Assembly (NCBI GenBank): GCA_964384375.1
Contig: CAYLLN010000022.1
Span: 26,632 to 90,631 of the forward strand
DNA length: 64,000 nt
DNA from: CAYLLN01 sp964384375
Lineage (GTDB): Bacteria > Planctomycetota > Planctomycetia > Pirellulales > Pirellulaceae
Reading direction: 5' to 3'
Both the position numbers and the translations under genes were made by a program. The notes beneath the pieces were generated by a model. That model worked only from the letters and a program-made list of their open reading frames with translations. It was not told where the DNA came from and did not search any database. This document shows positions 27,704-35,883 of this stretch, piece after piece (the stretch's first letter is position 1; the number at the start of each line of letters is the position of its first letter).

Positions 27704-28090
27704 ATGCATCGGCTTAGCGATCTGAGAAGATTGACAGCACTTGCCGTGCGCTTTGCACGGCGATGGGGCTGTGGCTTCGCGCCGCTCTGCCTGCTGCTCG
27801 TTGCTTTTGCCGGTCACACGACGCTGCCGCCAGCGGTGTTTGGATCGCTCGCGCCGCGCGGGTCGGAAGAGGAAACGGTCACGCTGGAGGAAGTTTGGAA
27901 GTGCAATGCGGGCCAATCGCGGAACTGTGCGCATGCCCGCACGGTTCGCCGCACATCGCCGGCCTGGCTGCTTCCCACGGATTGTCTGCCGGTGATGCAA
28001 TCGCGCTGGCCCAAGTTTGAGGCATGTCGTCGTGCAAGCTGCAGTGAACTTGTGGAGAGGAACGGATGGGGCGGGCCACTGCGCTGTTAG
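27704..28090 (+). CDS. Hypothetical Cys-containing secreted or membrane protein
   Basis: The 128-residue frame has a basic N-terminus, a hydrophobic core at about 25-45 (GFAPLCLLLVAFAGHTTLPP) and then a polar part. The latter has seven cysteines, including CNAGQSRNCAHAR and CRRASCSELVERNGWGGPLRC. The protein-like acidic stretch GSEEETVTLEEVWKC favours this frame over three others covering the same DNA, but no ribosome site is seen. No family is recognised. It lies 116 bases upstream of the carbonic anhydrase. Confidence 0.35.
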   Translation: MHRLSDLRRLTALAVRFARRWGCGFAPLCLLLVAFAGHTTLPPAVFGSLAPRGSEEETVTLEEVWKCNAGQSRNCAHARTVRRTSPAWLLPTDCLPVMQSRWPKFEACRRASCSELVERNGWGGPLRC

Positions 28091-28206
28091 TGCGCGGTGA
28101 CTGCAACCGTTGTCAATTTCGCCCGTCGGGACTGCAGTTCTATCGGTTCGCGGCGCGGCACATCCCATCATTCCAACCGCCTAATTCCCGACGGAGCTTT
28201 GCATCC

Positions 28207-28887
28207 ATGGACAAGATTCTCGCCGGCGTCGCCCGTTTCCGACGCGACGAATATCCCAAGCATCGCGAAATGTTCGAGCAAGCGGCCCGAAAACAGCAGC
28301 GGCCAGTTGCGCTTTTCATCACGTGCTCGGACTCGCGCATTCATCCGAATCTGATCACGATGACCGACCCGGGCGAATTGTTCCTGATTCGGAACGCGGG
28401 GAACATTGTCCCGCCCCACGGCGCCCCGATCGGCGGGGAGGCGGCCACGGTCGAATACTCGGTCGAAGTGCTCGGCATTCGCAACATCATCCTTTGCGGC
28501 CATTCGCAGTGCGGCGCGATGAAGGCGATGCTTGAAGACCCGCACATGCACGATCTGCCAGCCGTCAAGAGCTGGTGTCAGAATGCCGAAGCGACCAAGC
28601 GGATCGTGCAGGCCAAATATGGCGATCTGTCGCCGGCCGAGCGCCTCGTCGCGGCGACCGAGGAAAACGTCCTCGTGCAGCTCAATAACCTCAGCACGCA
28701 CCCCTGCGTCGCGGCCCGTTTGGCCAGCGGCGAGCTGCGGGTCTTCGGCTGGTACTACGACATCGGCAGCGGCGAGATTCGGCAGTTCGACCAATCGCAG
28801 GGTCGCTTCGTCGAGCTCAACGGGAAGGCCTATGCCGCCAGTCCCTTGCCCCTTCGTAACGGGAACGGATCTGCCGTCCTGGTTTAG
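28207..28887 (+). CDS. Beta-type carbonic anhydrase
   Basis: The 226-residue protein has all beta-CA landmarks. CSDSRIHP supplies the zinc Cys and the Asp-Arg dyad. RNAGNIVPP follows. GHSQCGAMKA supplies the zinc His and second Cys. Start MDKILAGVARFRRDEYP at 28207 follows CGGAG. The enzyme interconverts CO2 and bicarbonate in the cytoplasm. It lies 53 bases before a SulP anion transporter in the same direction. This pairing is known for bicarbonate uptake and suggests a two-gene operon for inorganic-carbon supply or pH control. Confidence 0.94.
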   Translation: MDKILAGVARFRRDEYPKHREMFEQAARKQQRPVALFITCSDSRIHPNLITMTDPGELFLIRNAGNIVPPHGAPIGGEAATVEYSVEVLGIRNIILCGHSQCGAMKAMLEDPHMHDLPAVKSWCQNAEATKRIVQAKYGDLSPAERLVAATEENVLVQLNNLSTHPCVAARLASGELRVFGWYYDIGSGEIRQFDQSQGRFVELNGKAYAASPLPLRNGNGSAVLV

Positions 28888-28940
28888 GCCAGCGGCCGGC
28901 AAATCGTTTCTCGCCACACACGCCAAGGGGATTGCCTTCG

Positions 28941-30965
28941 ATGCATTGGATCGAGCGCGTACTGGGACAAAACATCCGCGAGTCGTGGCCGCGCGACATG
29001 CTGGCCTCGCTCGTGGTGTTTTTGGTGGCGATGCCGCTCTGCATGGGGATCGCGCTCGCGTCGGGCGCACCCGTCGCGGCGGGCCTCGTCACGGGCATCA
29101 TCGGCGGCATCGTCGTGGGCTTCCTGGCCGGCGCACCATTGCAGGTGAGCGGACCAGCCGCGGGGCTCACCGTCATCTGCGGCGAGGTCATCCGCGAACA
29201 CGGCCTGCCGGCGCTCGGCATCATCGTCATGATCGCCGGCGGCCTGCAACTGACCGCGGGTATTCTGCGTCTGGGGCAGTGGTTCCGTGCCGTTTCGCCA
29301 GCGGTGATTCACGGCATGCTCTCGGGCATCGGCGTGCTCATTCTGTCGAGCCAGTTGCACGTGATGGTCGATGACCGGCCGCGCGAGAACGGCGTGAAAA
29401 ACATCTTCTCGATCCCTGAGGCGATCTGGAAAGGGCTGCCGATTCCCGCCTGGGAGCCGGTCGCCGAGCGCCGGTCGCGAATCGAGTTCCTGCAAACCTT
29501 CGGCCAACTGCACGAGCGGCAGACCGAGATCGAGGCCCATGCGGGCCGCCTCATTTCGCGACACGGAAGTGCCAAGCAGCACCAGTGGGAGGCGGATCAC
29601 CTGACCCCCTTCGTGCCACAGCAGGAAGAAGTGCTGAACCAACTGCACAAAGCGGCGGAACAGTTCCATGCCTCCCCCATTGCCGCAAGCAACGGCGAAC
29701 GTGCCGAGCGATTGGAAGCGGCCATTGCGACCGCCACGGCCAGCGCAGAGAAAGCGCTCGCCGAACTCAAGGCTCACAACGTCGAAACGGTCGAAGCCAC
29801 GCAAGCCGACGCGAGCGCGAGCCTGACCGGCGTGCTTCGCGGGCTGAAGAGTCACGACTGGGCCGCAAAAATGGGCCTGTTCTCGATTGCGGTCATCGCG
29901 CTCTGGCAGGCCTTCGCGCCACGGCGGCTGCGGCTTGTTCCGGGACCGCTTTTGGCCGTCGCGGGGGCGACCTTGCTCGCGTGGCTTTTCTCGCTCCCGG
30001 TGCTGTACGTCGAAGTCCCCGACAATCTGATCGAGGGACTCACGTTCCCGTCGTGGAACGTCTTTCAGGATGTATCGGTGTACGACCTCGCTGTCGGCGG
30101 TCTCATGATGGCGGTGATCGCCAGTGCCGAAACCCTTCTCTGCGCCAGTGCGGTCGATCGGATGCATCAGGGTTCGCGGACGAATTACGATCGCGAATTG
30201 GCGGCGCAGGGGGTCGGCAACATGCTCTGCGGCATCGTTGGCGGCTTGCCGATGACCGGCGTGATCGTCCGCAGTGCTGCCAACGTGCAAGCGGGTGGCC
30301 GCTCGCGACTATCGGCTATTCTGCACGGCGTTTGGCTCTTGATTTTCGTCGTCGCACTCGCCGGGGTGCTGCGCATGATTCCCATCAGTGCGCTGGCCGG
30401 CGTACTCGTTTTTACGGGCTTCAAACTGATCGACTGGAAAGGCTTTCTGCACCTTTGGCACACCAGTAAAAGCGAAGCAGCCATTTTCCTTGTTACGGTG
30501 ATTGTGATCGTCGTGGAGGATCTCCTGCTCGGCGTGGTGACGGGCATCGTCCTCTCGGCCGTAAAGCTGCTCGTGACGTTCTCGTATCTCGATGCCCAGC
30601 TGCAAGTCGAAGAGGGAACCGCTCCGCATCGCCGGGCCAAGCTGAGCATTGCCGGAGCGGCAACATTCCTTCGCCTGCCAGTGCTCGCGGCCCGGCTGGA
30701 CGAAGTGCCGAAGGGAGCCCACCTGCACGTCGATTTCGAGCGGCTCGATTACATCGACCACGCCTGCCTGGAACTGCTGATGAACTGGGAAAAGCAGCAC
30801 GAATCGGCGGGAGGTCGGCTCTTCCTCGACTGGGGTCAGCTTCACGCCCGCTTCCGCGAAGTCCGCCGCAACGGGGCGGCGAACGGGGCAGTCACTCCGG
30901 CATCCGCGAATGGAACAAACGGTGCCGCCGGCCATGCCCATTCCGAAGCTGTTGCGAAAGCGTAG
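28941..30965 (+). CDS. SulP (SLC26) anion transporter with a coiled-coil insertion, likely bicarbonate
   Basis: The 674-residue protein starts with DMLASLVVFLVAMPLCMGIALASGAP, the SulP signature region. SGPAAGLTVIC follows, then further membrane helices and a C-terminal STAS domain (LHVDFERLDYIDHACLELL, about 600-640). The start is the ATG at 28941, since the TTG at 28932 is less likely. Oddly, residues 167-305 form a charged, heptad-rich insertion of about 140 residues inside the membrane domain (IEFLQTFGQLHERQTEIEAH...LEAAIATATASAEKALAELK). It is not part of the usual SulP fold. The carbonic anhydrase next door suggests bicarbonate as substrate, by inference. SulP proteins can also carry sulfate or other anions. 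Confidence 0.88.
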   Translation: MHWIERVLGQNIRESWPRDMLASLVVFLVAMPLCMGIALASGAPVAAGLVTGIIGGIVVGFLAGAPLQVSGPAAGLTVICGEVIREHGLPALGIIVMIAGGLQLTAGILRLGQWFRAVSPAVIHGMLSGIGVLILSSQLHVMVDDRPRENGVKNIFSIPEAIWKGLPIPAWEPVAERRSRIEFLQTFGQLHERQTEIEAHAGRLISRHGSAKQHQWEADHLTPFVPQQEEVLNQLHKAAEQFHASPIAASNGERAERLEAAIATATASAEKALAELKAHNVETVEATQADASASLTGVLRGLKSHDWAAKMGLFSIAVIALWQAFAPRRLRLVPGPLLAVAGATLLAWLFSLPVLYVEVPDNLIEGLTFPSWNVFQDVSVYDLAVGGLMMAVIASAETLLCASAVDRMHQGSRTNYDRELAAQGVGNMLCGIVGGLPMTGVIVRSAANVQAGGRSRLSAILHGVWLLIFVVALAGVLRMIPISALAGVLVFTGFKLIDWKGFLHLWHTSKSEAAIFLVTVIVIVVEDLLLGVVTGIVLSAVKLLVTFSYLDAQLQVEEGTAPHRRAKLSIAGAATFLRLPVLAARLDEVPKGAHLHVDFERLDYIDHACLELLMNWEKQHESAGGRLFLDWGQLHARFREVRRNGAANGAVTPASANGTNGAAGHAHSEAVAKA

Positions 30966-31070
30966 GGCTGGTCGCAAAACGACGACGTTTTTCCGCAAGC
31001 GTGAAAGGTCCGGCTTGCATCGGCCATTTCTTGTGGGAAGGCCAAGTATCCTATTCCCAGAGGAATTGCC

Positions 31071-31481
31071 ATGTTCCGAGTCTCCTTCCGCCCTTTGGTT
31101 GCGGTTGCATTGGCCGGCGTCTTCTTCTCAATTCTTCGGCCAATTTCCGCTGCGGACCCGCCGAGCGCAAAGAGCTGGTCGGGCACCTGGATGAATCGCA
31201 AGTACAAATCGTCCGGCCCGCTCAAGTGCGTTGCCGTACGTAAGGAGGACGGCACGGTTGCCGCCACGTTCAGCGGCAAGTTCGTCAACGATCCATTCTC
31301 GTACGACGTGACGATCGACACCAAATCCGAAAGGGACCGGACAGTGCTTGTCGGCCAGGCGACGCTCGACGGCGACAAGTACGAATGGTCCGGCTACGTT
31401 CGCGGCAAGACACTTTACGGCCAATTCAAGTCACTCAAGGGGCACAACGGCGAGTTCAAGCTGGAAGAAGCCGCGAAGTAG
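31071..31481 (+). CDS. Small secreted beta-rich protein of unknown function
   Basis: The 136-residue protein has a signal peptide (FRPLVAVALAGVFFSILRPI, cut after ISA). A compact region repeats WSGTWMNRKYKSSG, VAATFSGKF, VLVGQATLDGDKYEWSGYV and LYGQFKS. This is a small beta-barrel or sandwich-like pattern. AGAGGAA precedes the ATG. No named family is recognised. It converges on the C39-like gene with 7 bases between. Confidence 0.68.
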   Translation: MFRVSFRPLVAVALAGVFFSILRPISAADPPSAKSWSGTWMNRKYKSSGPLKCVAVRKEDGTVAATFSGKFVNDPFSYDVTIDTKSERDRTVLVGQATLDGDKYEWSGYVRGKTLYGQFKSLKGHNGEFKLEEAAK

Positions 31482-31488
31482 CCGACTG

Positions 31489-32340
31489 CTACCGCGACAC
31501 CAGTCGCACCACGGTGCCGCGATACAGCGTGCCGAGCGTTTCGCGGTCCCAATGCTCGCGCGACATCGCCTGCGACGGATCGGCGATGACGGCCATCTCG
31601 CTCCGGTCGTACGATTCGAGCACGACCGAATGGTTCACTCCCGGCACCCAGCCGAACTCGCGAGTGTAGTCGGTGTTCGCCGGTGCGTCGGAGGGAAGAC
31701 CGACACTGAGAATCATTGGCCCGCCGTGCATGCGCTGCAGGTCGCCGGCCGTGCAAGCGCACACCTGCACGTCCCAGTCGGTTCCAGCAGTCTTCAGCTT
31801 GAGGCCGCGATACAGCCCTTGCCAGCTGGTGCCGCGACGCGTGAGGCAGAGCTCGGCCATCTCTTGCTCGGTCGCGTCGATGCCGTACTTCTTGAGCAGC
31901 ATTGCCGCACAGGCTGCCGAGCAGGTTTGCGGCGTCGTCTGCAAGCACGTGCCGAGACGGTCCCACTCGTTATCGCAATGCGGGACGTTACCGAGCAACG
32001 GAAAGACGGCGGCTAGCATCGCACAACCGGCTAGTGCCGAGATGGTGACCGTGCGGCGCGTCAAGTTTTGTGCGGTTCGCTGCCAGACGAGGGCTGCGAT
32101 CGCTGCCGAGAAGAGCGGCAGCCAGTTGCCAACGACAATTAGATTCGAGAACGGCAACCACTCGGTCAGAGCCGGCTGATACCAGACTTGCTGGATATAG
32201 AGGAATAACGCCGCGACGACGAGCATCGTTAGAAGGTTGACCGCCCGCGGCGAGAGACGGCGGACCGACCAGGCGGTCAAGAGAAACACGCTGACCGCCC
32301 CGGCAGCAATCGCCGCATACCCGACGACGAGATCACTCAT
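31489..32340 (-). CDS. Membrane-bound C39-like cysteine peptidase
   Basis: The 283-residue protein has four membrane helices in residues 1-115. A C39-like domain follows: TPQTCSAACAAMLLKKYGIDATEQEMAELCLTRRGTS (136-171), with the oxyanion Gln and catalytic Cys near 138-140, and GVNHSVVLESYD with the catalytic His. VIADPSQ follows, with the Asp. C39 peptidases cut after double-glycine leaders of exported peptides, usually fused to an ABC transporter. Here the domain is fused to plain membrane helices and no ABC gene is near. Start at 32340 follows AGGGAGGTCGG. Target unknown. Confidence 0.78.
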   Translation of the reverse strand: MSDLVVGYAAIAAGAVSVFLLTAWSVRRLSPRAVNLLTMLVVAALFLYIQQVWYQPALTEWLPFSNLIVVGNWLPLFSAAIAALVWQRTAQNLTRRTVTISALAGCAMLAAVFPLLGNVPHCDNEWDRLGTCLQTTPQTCSAACAAMLLKKYGIDATEQEMAELCLTRRGTSWQGLYRGLKLKTAGTDWDVQVCACTAGDLQRMHGGPMILSVGLPSDAPANTDYTREFGWVPGVNHSVVLESYDRSEMAVIADPSQAMSREHWDRETLGTLYRGTVVRLVSR

Positions 32341-32706
32341 CGGCCGACCTCCCTGGCCACCATGGCCGGCGGCGCTGGGCGCCAGCCTGCCGGCGGAGCC
32401 GACAAGCTGGCAGATCATCCTTCGTTAACGTTGTGTGAAGATCAAGTGAATCCTAGGTGATTTTCGCTGAATTGTAGTCAGCATCGGCTGCCAGGTCGAT
32501 GCGAAAATACTTCCCTGCGAGCTGTCCTTGCCGATTCCCGCAAATCTAAGGCCCAAAGTGCTGCCGGGCCAACGACTTGCACTTCTGGCGCAATGATTGC
32601 CGGGATCGCGGCCCATAGGCATCAAGGAGAGATACGCGGGTGTGAAGACCCAAGACTTGGCAGGCAATGGCCGCCTGCCACACTCATGCATAAAGGAGCG
32701 AAACCG
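32341..32706. other. Divergent intergenic region
   Basis: In these 366 bases no gene is supported. The stretch near 32420-32530 is AT-richer and probably carries the promoters of the two divergent neighbours. No RNA or strong hairpin was recognised. Confidence 0.55.
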
Positions 32707-32958
32707 ATGAGAAACCTGATTTTGACTTTGGCGACAACGGGTGCGCTGCTGGCCGGCTCACTGGCGATTCCGAGCACCGCAGCAGCGCGTCCACGCGGCT
32801 GGGGTGGCTACTATCGTGCTCCAGCCGTGCGCTATTACCGACCGTATCGCTACTTTGGCGGCTATTACGCGCCGCGGCGCTACTACAACAACGGCTGGGG
32901 TTATGGCTACCCGTACCGTTACTCATGGGGTGGACCGGGAGTTTACTCTCGGTTCTAA
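32707..32958 (+). CDS. Small secreted Gly/Tyr/Arg-rich protein
   Basis: The 83-residue protein has a signal peptide (MRNLILTLATTGALLAGSLA, cut near TAAA). The mature part of about 50 residues is almost only Gly, Tyr, Arg and Pro (GWGGYYRAPAVRYYRPYRYF, then YYNNGWGYGYPYRYSWGG). AAAGGAG lies before the ATG. Low-complexity aromatic-basic secretions are common in planctomycetes and of unknown role, perhaps surface or matrix. It is convergent with a similar His-rich protein at 33073. Confidence 0.7.
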   Translation: MRNLILTLATTGALLAGSLAIPSTAAARPRGWGGYYRAPAVRYYRPYRYFGGYYAPRRYYNNGWGYGYPYRYSWGGPGVYSRF

Positions 32959-33072
32959 ACTGCGCGGTTCTAGCTATAGGTTGTGCAACCGATTCGCGGT
33001 TTGCGCCCAGCCCCGGCATGGCGTACCCGATGCACGTGCCAATGCGAGTTCCTGGTTTGGAACACGAAGCCG

Positions 33073-33447
33073 CTACCAGTGCCAATGCCCCGAGCGGTGC
33101 ATGTCGTAATGGGCGGGGACGTAGTGGTAGTGGTTGCGGTGGCGCTGCCACGAGCCAGGGTGATAGTCGTAGTGGCTTGTGTCGTGCCAGCGCGATTGGC
33201 CGCCAAAGTGCAGGTTGAGACCGCCTCCTCCCACGCTGAAGCCACGATAGCCAGAGCGATAGAAGTTGTCGCTGTAGCGGCCGTATCCATATTTCCCATA
33301 GCCATAGCCATAGTCATGTCCGTGACCGGGGCCGTGGCCACTATGCTGCCGGCCATGATGCCCGCCGCCAAATCCCTGAGCCGAGGCCGTGCAGGCGGCA
33401 GCACTCAAGACAAACACGGTAACAAGTCTGAGAATCCAACGCTTCAT
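33073..33447 (-). CDS. Small secreted His/Gly/Tyr-rich protein
   Basis: The 124-residue protein has a signal peptide (MKRWILRLVTVFVLSAAACT) cut after SAQ. The mature part has over 15 histidines (GGGHHGRQHSGHGPGHGHDY, and HYHYVPAHYDMHRSGHWHW at the end). The ribosome site AAGGAG precedes the start. The histidine clusters suggest binding of zinc, copper or nickel in the periplasm or outside, by inference. The composition is related to its neighbour at 32707. Confidence 0.72.
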   Translation of the reverse strand: MKRWILRLVTVFVLSAAACTASAQGFGGGHHGRQHSGHGPGHGHDYGYGYGKYGYGRYSDNFYRSGYRGFSVGGGGLNLHFGGQSRWHDTSHYDYHPGSWQRHRNHYHYVPAHYDMHRSGHWHW

Positions 33448-33653
33448 GAGATAGCTCCTTCCCTAAGGTTGCGGAACGGTCCCTCGCCGTCCCGATGGGG
33501 AAGGGTGCATAAGCGATGCCCGCGCGCGAATGATGCGCAATCCATGTGGAAATCCTGGGCTTTTTCTCGCGCAGAGCCGACGGTTGCGCCCCCCAGAATC
33601 GTCGTCGAATTGACGGCAATGTGTTGTGATTGGGATTAGCGTCCTCCCGCTCG

Positions 33654-35798
33654 TTACTTCTTCCACGCCGAACGTAGCTCATACACTTCGAGTGAGGTGA
33701 TCTTTGCCGCGCCGCCGCGGGTTTCGAGGAAGCAGCGGAGGTTGCCCTCGTTCGTGTTGTAGGGCATCGGCACGTAGCAGAGGCCGTCTGAGGCGAAGAC
33801 CTCGGTTCCCATCCGGTCGCAGAGGATTGTGATTCGCTGTTTGCCATCGCGCAGCGGAGCCGGCGCGCGGTGGCCGGCGACGGAGATCTCCTGCTTTTGC
33901 GTGTCGTACTCGACCATCACATCGCGGATGTTGAAGACCACCTCGCGGGCGTCCCCCGGCTCGAATTCGACCTGCACCTCCAGCAGCTCGGCCCGGATCG
34001 CATCGAGCGGATTCTTGTCGCCCGGCTTCAGCGTCAGCGGTTCAAACTTGTGCGTTTTGGCTCGCAGCTTGGCAAGTTCCTTCGCCGGTGCGAACGTCAG
34101 CCGCGGGCCGTCGTCGGTCTGCGTCAGATTCAGTTCCAGCGGCACCGTCATCGACTGGTTGAACGGCATCCCCTTCGTTTCAGTCTGGAACCAACCGATG
34201 AAGAGGCGGCGCCCATCGGGCACATCACTGAACGACTGGGCCGCATAGAACCCCTTCCCCCGATGGCCCGGCACCTTCGGCGATTCCGAGACGAACCGCT
34301 CGCCGTCGAACGTGCCGACGCGGTACTCGCTGCTCGCGCCGAGCAGCACCCATTTCTTCCGCGACGCATCGCCATCCACCGGCAGCTCGAAGAAATCGGG
34401 GCACTCGAAGAAGCCGTCGGTGATGCTCGCCAGTTTCCAGTCCTTCAGGTTGGCGGACGTGAAGAAGTGGATCGTGTGTTTGCCGGCCAGCTCCACGTAA
34501 AGCACCATCACCCACCGCTTCGTCGGCTCGTGCCAGATCACTTTGGGATCGCGATTGCCGCCGGTGATCTGCTTCACGATCGGGTTGCCGTCGTATTTCG
34601 TGAAGGTCCGTCCGTCGGTGCTGTGCGCGAGACATTGCACGGTCGGGTTGCCGGCAGCCGTATAGAACAGGACGAGCGGCGGGCGGCCGTCCTTCCCAAA
34701 GCCGCTGGTGTTCTTCCAATCGACCACCGCACTGCCGCTGAACATCGGTCCCATCGCATCGGGCCAGAGCTTGTCCCCCAGCTCCTCCCAGTGGACGAGA
34801 TCCTTGCTCACCGCATGCCCCCAGTGCATGTTCCCCCAGCCCCAGCCGTAAGGGTTGTGCTGGAAGAAGAGGTGATACTCGCCGTTGTAGAACACGCAGC
34901 CGTTAGGGTCGTTGTTCCAGCCGCGCTGGGGCGAGAAATGAAACTGCCCCCGCAGCCGCTCGCGATAGAGATCGCCGGCATCCTTGAGCGTGTCGCTTTG
35001 TTCGATCGAATTGAGGGCGGCGGAGTTCTCGTGCAGCTTGTCCACGCGGAGGACGATCTGCTTGCCCCGCCAGGCGCTCACATCCAGCGGCGCCCACCAG
35101 TCGGGCTGGCCGTTGTCGCCGCCATCGGCCAGTTCGATATCGTTGCGCACGACCGGCTTCCCATCGACGATCACGGTCACGACGCGCTTCGGCCCGCCGT
35201 TTTTGATCGGCAGAAGCAAGTACTTTGCCGACGCGGTGAACGCCCGCTCGGCATCGGTCACGAACCCCTTCGGCTTCGTGTCGGTCAGCACGAGATGATC
35301 GACGTTGATGTGCCCCCAGCCGCCAGTTGCCTGATCGACGATCCGGAGCACGGCTTTCTGTCCGGCCAACTCGGTCACGTCCCACGACCCTTGTTCAAGC
35401 GCCTCGCTGCCGCCGGGGCTGTCGTTCAGGCCCGTCGCTCGGCGAACGACTTTGCCGCCGACCAGCAATTCCAGCGAGAGCTTCTCGTTCTTGCCGCCAC
35501 CGATGAGAAACGCCAGGAACTTCCGCTCAATCGGAAACTCGGGCGAGGTGAGCGTGCCTGTCGAGTCATCTCCCTTGAAGAACGAATTCACCAGCCGTTT
35601 ACCGCGAAAGCCATCGACGTGCATCTGGCCGGGGAGCGTTCCCTCAGCCGGACCGGGACCGAAGGCCTCACCCGTTACCGTCCACGGGGCGTAGGTCGCT
35701 TGCTCGAAGTCGGCGATGACGATGTCATCGGCGGCAAGGAGCGAAGTGGACAGGATGAGCGCGGTCAGAAACCCAGCCGCATTCCAGAGGGTGTTCAT
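33654..35798 (-). CDS. GH32 beta-fructosidase (levanase/fructan hydrolase), secreted
   Basis: The 714-residue protein has a signal peptide (NAAGFLTALILSTSLLAA). The N-terminal region of about 260 residues has a lectin-like beta fold. The GH32 five-blade propeller follows with its motifs: WNNDPNG (nucleophile Asp), the arginine motif GNRDPKV with its Asp, and ECPDFFELP (acid/base Glu). The C-terminal beta-sandwich (PVDGKQRITILCDRMGTEVF region) completes it. The enzyme hydrolyses beta-fructosyl bonds of levan, inulin or sucrose outside the cytoplasm. No fructose transporter is adjacent. The length beyond 500 reflects the N-terminal domain seen in planctomycete and Bacteroidetes forms. Confidence 0.9.
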   Translation of the reverse strand: MNTLWNAAGFLTALILSTSLLAADDIVIADFEQATYAPWTVTGEAFGPGPAEGTLPGQMHVDGFRGKRLVNSFFKGDDSTGTLTSPEFPIERKFLAFLIGGGKNEKLSLELLVGGKVVRRATGLNDSPGGSEALEQGSWDVTELAGQKAVLRIVDQATGGWGHINVDHLVLTDTKPKGFVTDAERAFTASAKYLLLPIKNGGPKRVVTVIVDGKPVVRNDIELADGGDNGQPDWWAPLDVSAWRGKQIVLRVDKLHENSAALNSIEQSDTLKDAGDLYRERLRGQFHFSPQRGWNNDPNGCVFYNGEYHLFFQHNPYGWGWGNMHWGHAVSKDLVHWEELGDKLWPDAMGPMFSGSAVVDWKNTSGFGKDGRPPLVLFYTAAGNPTVQCLAHSTDGRTFTKYDGNPIVKQITGGNRDPKVIWHEPTKRWVMVLYVELAGKHTIHFFTSANLKDWKLASITDGFFECPDFFELPVDGDASRKKWVLLGASSEYRVGTFDGERFVSESPKVPGHRGKGFYAAQSFSDVPDGRRLFIGWFQTETKGMPFNQSMTVPLELNLTQTDDGPRLTFAPAKELAKLRAKTHKFEPLTLKPGDKNPLDAIRAELLEVQVEFEPGDAREVVFNIRDVMVEYDTQKQEISVAGHRAPAPLRDGKQRITILCDRMGTEVFASDGLCYVPMPYNTNEGNLRCFLETRGGAAKITSLEVYELRSAWKK

Positions 35799-35883
35799 CG
35801 AAGCACGTCGGGGAGAGAGTTCGCAGCAGTTTCGCCAAGCGTCTATCTTGGCACGCGAGAACGCGAACAGCTACGACCCCGCG

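Noticed and set aside
27701..28171. 156-residue minus-strand frame
   Set aside because: It overlaps a better plus-strand frame and has no domain or start signal.
28884..30290. 468-residue minus-strand frame
   Set aside because: It is opposite the SulP gene, His/Arg-rich, without domains.
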